Source of the DNA: Desulfobacterales bacterium
GTDB lineage: Bacteria; Desulfobacterota; Desulfobacteria; Desulfobacterales; SpSt-501
DNA: 6,068 nucleotides
NCBI GenBank assembly: GCA_025454275.1
Contig: JALOOS010000117.1
Location: 1-6,068 of the forward strand
Direction: 5' to 3'
Position numbers and translations under genes: made by a program. Below, one piece after another: positions 1 through 5,426 of the stretch (within the stretch, counting starts at the first letter, position 1; the number at the start of each line of letters is the position of its first letter). Under the pieces are notes generated by a model. It saw nothing but the letters and a program-made list of their open reading frames with translations, had not been told where the DNA came from and did not search any database.

Positions 1-804
1 GGATTCGGGATAGGTCGTCCGCTGCCAGTTCTTGGTGGGCAGGGTGCCCGTGGCGCTGATGGAATTGTAGAAACCGGGGGTCCCGAAAGGCTTCAGGAGG
101 CCGAAGGTGAACGCCTCGGCCTGGATCTGCTCCCGGGCCTTTTCCGCGGCGGCCTTCAGTGCCTGGGGGTCGGCCACGGAGACCTCGCGGGTGCCCACCA
201 CCCCGATGGCCTTCAGGTTTTTGGAGCCCAGCATGGCCCCGCCGCCACCGCGGCCGGCGGCGCGGTGCTTCTGGGTCATGAGAGAGGAGAAGCGGACCCC
301 GTTCTCCCCGGCGGGGCCGATGGAAATGACCTGGGCGCCGCCGCCCATCTTTTCCCTTATATAGTCTTCCGTGGGCGAAACCCGCTTTCCCCACAGCCCC
401 GAGGCGTCCTCGATGCTCACCCGATCATCCTGGATGCGCAGCCATACCGGTTTGGGGGCCTTGCCCTTGACCAGCAAGAGGTCATACCCCGCCTTTTTCA
501 GGGCCGGCGCAAAATGCCCGCCCACGTTGGCGATCCCCAGCGTGGTGGTGGCCGGCGAGCGGAACACCACCACCAGCCGGCCGCCTTCCGGGGCCGTCGT
601 CCCGTTCAAGGGACCGGTGGCGAAGATGACCGGGGTCTCCGGATCGGATGGATTCCGGGAGGGGTCGACGTAGTCGCAAAACAGCCGGACGGCCAATCCC
701 TCGCCTCCCAGAAAATCTTCATACCAGGGGGCGGGGATGTCCCGGACTTCCGTGGAACCGTTAGACAAGTCAACCATCAAGACTTTTCCCATATATCCTT
801 TCAT
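1..804 (-). CDS. aor: Aldehyde:ferredoxin oxidoreductase, N-terminal part (3' end beyond window)
   Basis: First 268 residues of a tungsten-pterin AOR, a cytoplasmic anaerobic enzyme that interconverts aldehydes and carboxylic acids with ferredoxin. I translated this directly from the minus strand; the frame is open to the window edge. It begins MKGYMGKVLMVDLS, a typical AOR start. The AFOR N-terminal domain fills residues 4 to about 205: FATGPLNGT (61-69), APEGGR (71-76), IANVGGHF (91-98), IGPAGENGVRFS (162-173), RAAGRGGGGAMLGSKNLKAI (181-200). R76, N93 and A183 fall at the positions I recall as pterin or magnesium contacts in the Pyrococcus furiosus enzyme. The CxxCxxxC part of the iron-sulfur site would lie beyond the visible part. 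Start ATG at 804 has AAAGGAGGG just upstream (809-817). It is the last visible gene, 102 nt after the biotin carboxylase. The aldehyde is unknown. It is not the rest of the AOR at the other end of the window, because the gene order is wrong for that. Confidence 0.93.
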   Translation of the reverse strand, partial: MKGYMGKVLMVDLSNGSTEVRDIPAPWYEDFLGGEGLAVRLFCDYVDPSRNPSDPETPVIFATGPLNGTTAPEGGRLVVVFRSPATTTLGIANVGGHFAPALKKAGYDLLLVKGKAPKPVWLRIQDDRVSIEDASGLWGKRVSPTEDYIREKMGGGAQVISIGPAGENGVRFSSLMTQKHRAAGRGGGGAMLGSKNLKAIGVVGTREVSVADPQALKAAAEKAREQIQAEAFTFGLLKPFGTPGFYNSISATGTLPTKNWQRTTYPES

Positions 805-906
805 GGAGCCCTCCTTTGTTCGGTTGATTTGGGTTTCTGGTTCGATGAAAAGCGGTCCCAAGCGGGCGGCTTCACGCTTGAATGCCGGATCGAGGCTCCG
901 GCCGGG
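805..906. other. Largest intergenic gap (biotin carboxylase to second AOR)
   Basis: This 102-base stretch separates the biotin carboxylase stop from the AOR start. It contains the AOR ribosome-binding site (AAAGGAGGG, 809-817, minus strand). A perfect 6-base inverted repeat, GCCGGA/TCCGGC (884-889 and 897-902, 7-base loop), lies directly after the biotin carboxylase stop. No T-run follows on the minus strand, so it does not look like an intrinsic terminator. I see no -35/-10 pair good enough to call a promoter. An internal promoter or partial attenuation here is possible but unsupported. Confidence 0.4.
809..817 (-). promoter_or_regulatory. Ribosome-binding site of the downstream AOR
   Basis: On the minus strand this reads AAAGGAGGG, a near-perfect Shine-Dalgarno sequence. 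Its AGGAGG core (810-815) is 5 nt before the ATG at 804, which favours this start over the in-frame ATG four codons later. Confidence 0.75.
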
Positions 907-2298
907 TCAGGACACCCATCGGGTCTTCCCTCCCGAAGTCAGTTCGGCGTTTGACGTCTCGTCCAAGCATTCTTGGACGAATCCGGTGTCGAAGCTTCCC
1001 TGCGCGAATCTGGGGTGATTCAGAATATGCAGGCTCGTCGCTATGTTGGTCTTGACCCCTTCGATGCGGATATGACTCAACGCAGCGACCAAATGCCCAA
1101 TGGCCGCGGATCGGGTCGCATCCCAGGAGATGACTTTGGCCAGGAGCGGATCGTAGTAAGGGGGGACGACGCAGTTGTCCTCAAGCGCGTGATCGATGCG
1201 CAGATGCCGACTGGCCTCGGGCAGCAGCGCTCGTCGGATGACGCCGGGCGAAGGCAAGAAGGTGACCGGGTCCTCGGCGTAGATCCGCGCCTCGATCGAT
1301 GATCCCCGGCTTCTGATGTCGCTCTGGAGGAGGGCGAGCGGCTCACCCGCCGCGATGCGTATTTGGTGCTTCACGATGTCGATCCCGGTCGTGAATTCGG
1401 TGACGGGATGCTCGACCTGCAGACGGGCGTTTATTTCCATGAAGTAGTAGTCGCCGTCCTGCGACCGCAGCCCCTCGATGGTCCCGGCGCCGTTGTAGCC
1501 CAATTTCAGGACGAAGTTCCGGGTGTGCTCGAAGATTTCTTGCCGGTCTTCGGCGGTGACGATCGTGGAAGGGGCTTCTTCGACGACCTTTTGGTGCCGG
1601 CGCTGGATCGAGCATTCGCGCTCGCCGAGACAGACGCAGTTCCCCTGCCGGTCGGCCAGGAACTGAACTTCGATGTGGCGGGGTTTGGAGACGACCCGTT
1701 CGATGTAGCAGGCCGGGAAGCCAAACGCCATCTGCGAAATGCTGGCGGCGCGTTTGAACACCTCCGGAACCTGCGCTTCGCTTTCTATGACTTCGATTCC
1801 CTTGCCGCCGCCGCCCTTGTCCGGCTTCAAGAATAGAGGATAGCCGAAGCGGCGGCCGTATGCGACAATCTCCCGCTCGTCGGTTGCCGGGGCCAGGGTT
1901 CCCGGGACGACCGGAACCCCGACCTCGTCGGCCACCTGCCGGCAGTAGCATTTCGAACTGATGGCCCGCAGGAGCTTGGCGTCGGGGCCCACCCAGGCCA
2001 ATCCCGCCCGCTCCACCGCCTCCGCGAAGGCGCCGCGCTCGGAGAGAAAGCCGTATCCCGGGTGGACGGCGTCCGCTCCGGTTTCCCGGGCCGCCTCGAT
2101 GAGGGCGGCGATGTTCAGATAGCTGCGAAGGGGGTTGGCCGGCCCGATCAGCACGTTTTCATCGGCCTGCCGCACGTAAGGGGACTCGCGGTCGGCCTCG
2201 GAGCAGACGGCCACGGTGGCGATTCCCATCTCGCGGCAGGTCCGGATGATCCGGCTTACGATTTCTCCGCGATTGGCGATCAGCAACTTGCGAATCAT
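907..2298 (-). CDS. accC: Biotin carboxylase subunit (AccC-like) of a split carboxylase
   Basis: A 463-residue biotin carboxylase, full length for the AccC family (about 445-460). It uses ATP and bicarbonate to carboxylate biotin on the carrier protein. N-terminal domain: LLIANRGEI (5-13), HPGYGFLSE (79-87). ATP-grasp: K116; K158 followed by the glycine loop GGGGKG (162-167); RHIEVQ (207-212); CSIQRRHQK ending at K237; E275; MEINARLQVEHPVTE (287-301) with E288, N290, R292, Q294 and E296; and R338 in IEAR. All match the ATP, bicarbonate and biotin residues I recall for E. coli AccC. The glycine loop is preceded by KPDK where AccC has KAS, a mild oddity. The ATG at 2298 has only a G-rich weak ribosome site (AGGGGGG). 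It starts 30 nt after the carrier gene. The symbol reflects homology only: no acetyl-CoA carboxylase transferase is present, and the AHS1/AHS2 neighbours imply a urea-carboxylase-like role. Confidence 0.95.
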   Translation of the reverse strand: MIRKLLIANRGEIVSRIIRTCREMGIATVAVCSEADRESPYVRQADENVLIGPANPLRSYLNIAALIEAARETGADAVHPGYGFLSERGAFAEAVERAGLAWVGPDAKLLRAISSKCYCRQVADEVGVPVVPGTLAPATDEREIVAYGRRFGYPLFLKPDKGGGGKGIEVIESEAQVPEVFKRAASISQMAFGFPACYIERVVSKPRHIEVQFLADRQGNCVCLGERECSIQRRHQKVVEEAPSTIVTAEDRQEIFEHTRNFVLKLGYNGAGTIEGLRSQDGDYYFMEINARLQVEHPVTEFTTGIDIVKHQIRIAAGEPLALLQSDIRSRGSSIEARIYAEDPVTFLPSPGVIRRALLPEASRHLRIDHALEDNCVVPPYYDPLLAKVISWDATRSAAIGHLVAALSHIRIEGVKTNIATSLHILNHPRFAQGSFDTGFVQECLDETSNAELTSGGKTRWVS

Positions 2299-2328
2299 CG
2301 CGCCCCCCTGAAAAGATCCAGCCGCAGA

Positions 2329-2547
2329 TCAGACATCCAGCACGACCATCGGATCCCCGACCTGCAGTTCGTCCCACTCCTTGACCAGGATTTTCTTGAC
2401 GACCCCCTCATGCTCGCTCAGCACCTTGATCTCCGTTTTCATGCAGTTGATCACGGCGACTTCCTGGCCTTTGGACACCTTGTCTCCCTCGTTGACCACC
2501 ACGCGCGCCGTCAGGCCCGGCATGATGGCCGTTACATTCGTCTCCAT
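2329..2547 (-). CDS. Biotin carboxyl carrier protein, minimal biotinyl domain
   Basis: A 72-residue protein that is almost only a biotinyl/lipoyl barrel. It carries biotin between the biotin carboxylase and the carboxyltransferase. The first half has MPGLTARVVVNEGDKVSKGQ; the biotin site is NCMKTE, with the modified lysine at residue 37 from the chosen start; the second half has EGVVKKILV and GDPMVVLDV. It lacks the N-terminal extension and Pro/Ala linker of AccB. Cysteine sits where carriers usually have Ala or Ser (canonical AMKM), and Asn replaces the usual Glu. I chose ATG at 2547 because AAGGTG (2554-2559) lies 6 nt upstream; an in-frame GTG at 2556 would have its ribosome site only about 2 nt away and add three residues. 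It lies 47 nt after the AHS2 gene and 30 nt before the biotin carboxylase gene. A lipoyl domain is less likely given this context. Confidence 0.93.
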   Translation of the reverse strand: METNVTAIMPGLTARVVVNEGDKVSKGQEVAVINCMKTEIKVLSEHEGVVKKILVKEWDELQVGDPMVVLDV

Positions 2548-2594
2548 GAGTTCCACCTTCCTTTCGCGCCGTCATAGGGTTCCTTGGGCCCGCA

Positions 2595-3578
2595 TCACGT
2601 CAAGGAGTTTTCGGTGAGCAACTTCTTCTGGTCGACCCGCGCCCGGGTGGCTTCCGCCTGGGTCGCCACCTGGAACTTGATGAAATCCCGGTTGGGGGTG
2701 CCCTGCCCGACCTTCCACAGATCCGCGTTGATCACGCTCAAGGCGCACATGTAGCCGCCGAGCGTCGGGCCGTCGGCAATCAGCAGCACGGGCGTGTTGC
2801 CGCAGATATTGAGGGCCCCCCGCATGGCGTAGGCATGGTCGATGATGTTGGACGGATGGCTGCCGCCGACGCCCCCGTCCGGCCGCGCGAAGAAGCTGTC
2901 CGGCAGTGCTTCGAGGCGATAGGCCGACCGGTTGGAGGTGTGCTGGATCTTGAAGGAGTGGCTGAACAGGTAGTCCATTCCCGCCGCGGTGACGTAATCG
3001 GGCGAGGTGTTCGGGCCGGGGATCGCCCGCAAGGTCCACTCGCGGGGGTAGGGCGGGATCAGCTCTTTCCGGACCCTGCGGCCGATCACCTCCCGGAGGC
3101 TCCGGGAGGGCTTCAGCAGGCGGACCACGTCGCCGTCCGCGAGCTTGCGCCCCTCATAGCCGCCGTAGCTGCCGAAGATGCAGGTGGACTTGCTGCCCAG
3201 ATAGGGTGTTACGTCTACGCCGCCGGCGACCGCCAGATACCACCGGAAACCGAACTGACCGATGTGGGAAAACTTGATGACGTCGCCCGGCTTCACTTCC
3301 AGGGATTCCCACATCGGGATTTCTTTGCCGTTCAGCAGGGGCGCCTTGGGCGTGCCGGTCACCGCGATGGCCGTATTCAGGCCGAACTCGGCCTCGAAAA
3401 AGCCGCCGGTAACTTCAAAGGCGGCTTCCCCCGGCGGGTTGCCCACCAGCAGGTTGGCGAATCCCAACGCCACGTTGTCGAAGGCCCCCGACGGCGCCAT
3501 GCCCTTGCCCAGAAAGCCCAGTCGTCCCGGCCAGTCCTCAACCAACGTCTCGATCCCGCCATTGATGACCTTGAGCAT
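2595..3578 (-). CDS. pxpC: Carboxyltransferase subunit, AHS2/PxpC family, urea-carboxylase type
   Basis: A 327-residue AHS2 (CT_A_B domain) protein, the family of KipA/PxpC and of part of the urea carboxylase transferase. Visible blocks: ETLVEDWPGRLGF (10-22), MAPSGAFDNVALGFANLLVGN (27-47, in two parts: PSG at 29-31 and ANLLVGN at 41-47), YLAVAGGVDVTPYLGSKST (114-132), GSYGGYEGR (136-144), REWTLRAIPGP (179-189), TSNRSAYRL (214-222), DGGVGGSHPSNIIDHAY (234-250), ADGPTLGGY (268-276) and ADLWKVGQ (285-292). The GGYEGR, TSNR, HPSNI and ADLWKxGQ blocks are ones I associate with urea carboxylase. ATG at 3578 has AAGGAGG (3586-3592) 7 nt upstream, an excellent start. It follows the AHS1 gene by 24 nt and likely forms a complex with it. 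Annotation pipelines would call it 5-oxoprolinase subunit C; the adjacent biotin genes argue that it transfers carboxyl from biotin instead. Confidence 0.93.
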   Translation of the reverse strand: MLKVINGGIETLVEDWPGRLGFLGKGMAPSGAFDNVALGFANLLVGNPPGEAAFEVTGGFFEAEFGLNTAIAVTGTPKAPLLNGKEIPMWESLEVKPGDVIKFSHIGQFGFRWYLAVAGGVDVTPYLGSKSTCIFGSYGGYEGRKLADGDVVRLLKPSRSLREVIGRRVRKELIPPYPREWTLRAIPGPNTSPDYVTAAGMDYLFSHSFKIQHTSNRSAYRLEALPDSFFARPDGGVGGSHPSNIIDHAYAMRGALNICGNTPVLLIADGPTLGGYMCALSVINADLWKVGQGTPNRDFIKFQVATQAEATRARVDQKKLLTENSLT

Positions 3579-3585
3579 ATCGTTC

Positions 3586-3592
3586 CCTCCTT
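3586..3592 (-). promoter_or_regulatory. Ribosome-binding site of the AHS2 subunit gene
   Basis: Reads AAGGAGG on the minus strand, 7 nt before the ATG at 3578. It lies inside the 24-nt gap after the AHS1 stop, so the two transferase subunits are translated from one message with independent strong initiation. Confidence 0.75.
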
Positions 3593-3602
3593 AGTCTCGA
3601 AG

Positions 3603-4589
3603 TTAGAGCCGGGGCGCTTTCTTGACACCTTCCGCCTGCTTCGCCTTGAGTTCGTTGATGCCGTTTTGAACTTCGGCGCTGTGGTACCAGGCGAGATAGT
3701 CCTTCACCACGATTTTCCCGGACTCGGTCCGGTAGGTGTAATCCGTTTTATCGTGCACGTGCTCGTGGATGCGGAGGATGTCGGCCTCGGTGGTTTCATG
3801 AAAGCGGACTCGGTCCGCCGGCCGGTAAAGGAAGGGGCCGTCCTTGAACATCGGATGCTTCTGGCTGAACTGGAAGACCGGGATCGTGCGGCCGAAGAGC
3901 TGGTAGCCGCCGCCCGTCGGCGTGGTGTAGGTGAACACGCACGGGCCGCCGATCCCGACGGCGGCCTCGGGAGTCCAGGTCCGCGGCGGGTTGTATTTGG
4001 GGACCACCAGCGCGCACCGCGGATCGGTCGGCCACAGGAAAGCGCCCCCGGGCCAGAAACCGCCGCCGCTGTTGAACCATTCCGTTCCGAGGATCATGTT
4101 CTTGGCTTCCTGAACGGAGACGCCGTTGCAAAGCGCCATGTACTGCAGGTTGTAGCCGTCGATGATGTTGGGGGCGCCCGGGCGGACCTCCTTGAGGTAT
4201 TTCTCCACGGCTTTCCTGGTCTCGGAATCCTCGAACGCGATGGGCAGGTGGATGATGCGCGATTCGAGCACGACGTCATCGATGGTCGGCATCGAATCTT
4301 CCGCCTCCTTGATCTTGGCGATGAGCGAGGCGACATCCAGCGCCTCGGGATCGAAGTGAAACAGATTGGTCCTCAGGCCGGGGACGGTCTCGATCAGCCC
4401 CTTGATCTTCTTGGCGTGGATGATGTCGTTGACCGCCAGCATGCGGAACGAGTCCTGAAGCGCGGCGCGCTGAGCGCGTCCGTACTCCATCTGCAGAAAC
4501 CCGTCCCCGGCCTGCCGGAAGAGGACTTCCAGCCGGGTTTCGGTGGCAGGCATGCTGTCCAGGATGACGTTGAAGTTGCCTTGAGTCAT
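3603..4589 (-). CDS. pxpB: Carboxyltransferase subunit, AHS1/PxpB family, urea-carboxylase type
   Basis: A 328-residue AHS1 (CT_C_D domain) protein, longer than KipI/PxpB of E. coli and Bacillus (roughly 220-240). An N-terminal subdomain opens with FRQAGDGFLQMEYG (24-37), close to the RxAGDxxxxxEYG block of urea carboxylase. Then come IIHLPIAFED (112-121), EKYLKEVRPGAPN (129-141), DPRCALVVPKYN (189-200), RTWTPEAAVGIGG (203-215) and GGGYQLFGRTIPVF (226-239). The last three are near-copies of urea carboxylase signatures (KYNPARTWTPE.AVGIGG and PGGYQ..GRT, from memory). The segment WFNSGGGFWPGG (171-182) replaces the GLGDVYLG-like stretch I expect in urea carboxylase, so the substrate may differ. 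A charged tail ends the protein. I chose ATG at 4589 because AAAGGAG (4599-4605) sits 9 nt upstream; a longer frame from 4676 would overlap pxpA and add 29 unlike residues. The 5-oxoprolinase name is inherited from the family. Confidence 0.92.
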   Translation of the reverse strand: MTQGNFNVILDSMPATETRLEVLFRQAGDGFLQMEYGRAQRAALQDSFRMLAVNDIIHAKKIKGLIETVPGLRTNLFHFDPEALDVASLIAKIKEAEDSMPTIDDVVLESRIIHLPIAFEDSETRKAVEKYLKEVRPGAPNIIDGYNLQYMALCNGVSVQEAKNMILGTEWFNSGGGFWPGGAFLWPTDPRCALVVPKYNPPRTWTPEAAVGIGGPCVFTYTTPTGGGYQLFGRTIPVFQFSQKHPMFKDGPFLYRPADRVRFHETTEADILRIHEHVHDKTDYTYRTESGKIVVKDYLAWYHSAEVQNGINELKAKQAEGVKKAPRL

Positions 4590-4598
4590 GGCCTCGCT

Positions 4599-4605
4599 CT
4601 CCTTT
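4599..4605 (-). promoter_or_regulatory. Ribosome-binding site deciding the AHS1 start
   Basis: Reads AAAGGAG on the minus strand with its GGAG 9 nt before the ATG at 4589. It supports the shorter 328-residue protein over the in-frame ATG at 4676, which would lie inside the end of pxpA. Confidence 0.7.
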
Positions 4606-4657
4606 CGAATGTGGTGGATCACGATGGACGCCGGGGCTTCCCTTCCCCCCGAATCGA

Positions 4658-5413
4658 TCACGGCGGCGGAGAGCACACGGTGAGCCCCGCCGCTTCGAGG
4701 CCGCTGCGAACGGCGCTTACAATCTCGAGCGCCCCCGGGGTGTCGCTGTGAACGCAGACCGAGCCTCCTTCGATGGCGATATCGCTTCCGTCCACGGCCT
4801 TAACCTTTTTCTCCTTGATCATGCGCAACACCCGGGCGGTTACGTCCGCCGGAGCGTGCGCCGCGTGCTGGCGCGTGATGACGAGGTTCCCCTGGGAGTC
4901 ATAGCCGAGGTCGGCGTAAAGCTCGAATACGGTGCGCAACCCCGAACGGGCCGCGACCTCCGCGATGACGCCTTTTTTCATGATGTAAAGATAAAGATCG
5001 GGGTGAATGTCCTTGACGGCCTGGCAGACGGCCTGAGCGATTTCCTCGCGGCGATGCGACATGCCGTACAGGGAGCCGTGCGGTTTGACATGGTGCAGTT
5101 TCATTCCGGCGGCCTCGACAAAGGCTTTCAACGCGCCCACCTGATAAAGCACGATGCCGTAAACCTCGTCCGGCGTCAGGTTGATCTCGCGTCGGCCGAA
5201 CCCCTGCAGATCCGGCAGGCCGGGATGGGCCCCGATCTGAACCCCGTCGCGCTTGGCGTACGCCACGGTCTTCTGCATCACGGTGGGGTCTCCCGCATGA
5301 AAGCCGCAGGCCACGTTCGCGCTGGTGATCCGCTTCATGAAGGCGTCGTCGTTGCCCATCTGGTAGAGGCCGAAGCTTTCCCCCATGTCGGCATTGAGGT
5401 CGATTGGCATCAT
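4658..5413 (-). CDS. pxpA: LamB/YcsF family protein (PxpA-like), variant motifs
   Basis: A 251-residue LamB/YcsF protein, normal length (E. coli PxpA about 244). In the known case PxpA works with PxpB and PxpC to open 5-oxoproline to glutamate with ATP. Motifs: IDLNADMGESFGLY (4-17), ANVACGFHAGDP (32-43), GAHPGLPDLQGFGRR (61-75), VKPHGSLY (109-116), the late ELYADLGYD (164-172) and SVCVHSDTPGA (218-228). The last two depart from the family patterns I recall, FADRxY and CVHGDxP: Arg is Leu and Gly is Ser. The early His/Asp motifs of the metal-like pocket are intact. GGAGGAGGG (5415-5423) precedes two adjacent ATGs (5413 and 5410); the second gives the more usual MPIDLNADMGE start. It begins 13 nt after the AOR stop and ends 68 nt before the AHS1 gene. 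Its place in a biotin-carboxylase operon suggests it processes the carboxylated intermediate, which is inference. Confidence 0.93.
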   Translation of the reverse strand: MMPIDLNADMGESFGLYQMGNDDAFMKRITSANVACGFHAGDPTVMQKTVAYAKRDGVQIGAHPGLPDLQGFGRREINLTPDEVYGIVLYQVGALKAFVEAAGMKLHHVKPHGSLYGMSHRREEIAQAVCQAVKDIHPDLYLYIMKKGVIAEVAARSGLRTVFELYADLGYDSQGNLVITRQHAAHAPADVTARVLRMIKEKKVKAVDGSDIAIEGGSVCVHSDTPGALEIVSAVRSGLEAAGLTVCSPPP

Positions 5414-5414
5414 T

Positions 5415-5423
5415 CCCTCCTCC
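5415..5423 (-). promoter_or_regulatory. Ribosome-binding site of pxpA
   Basis: Reads GGAGGAGGG on the minus strand. It lies between the AOR stop (5427) and the twin ATG of pxpA, showing that the two genes are packed for co-transcription. Spacing from its GGAGG (5419-5423) is 5 nt to the first ATG and 8 nt to the second. Confidence 0.7.
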
Positions 5424-5426
5424 GGT

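Noticed and set aside
884..902. Inverted repeat GCCGGA/TCCGGC after the biotin carboxylase stop, possible terminator
   Set aside because: The stem is only 6 bp with no following T-run on the minus strand, and such GC-rich short palindromes are common by chance here.
907..2547. Acetyl-CoA carboxylase AccB/AccC pair
   Set aside because: No AccA/AccD-type transferase is present, the carrier lacks the AccB linker, and the adjacent transferase subunits are AHS1/AHS2 of the urea carboxylase type.
2548..2556. GTG start at 2556 for the biotin carrier
   Set aside because: The nearest AGGA is only 2 nt away, while the ATG at 2547 has AAGGTG at 6 nt. The difference is three residues and not functionally important.
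4590..4676. Longer AHS1 start at ATG 4676
   Set aside because: It would overlap the end of pxpA, adds 29 residues unlike the family, and the ATG at 4589 has its own well-spaced AAAGGAG.
2835..4751. A 638-residue open frame on the plus strand, the longest in the window
   Set aside because: It is exactly antisense to the AHS1 and AHS2 genes, shows no recognisable domain, and long antisense frames are expected in GC-rich DNA. The minus-strand genes beneath it have clear family motifs and ribosome-binding sites.
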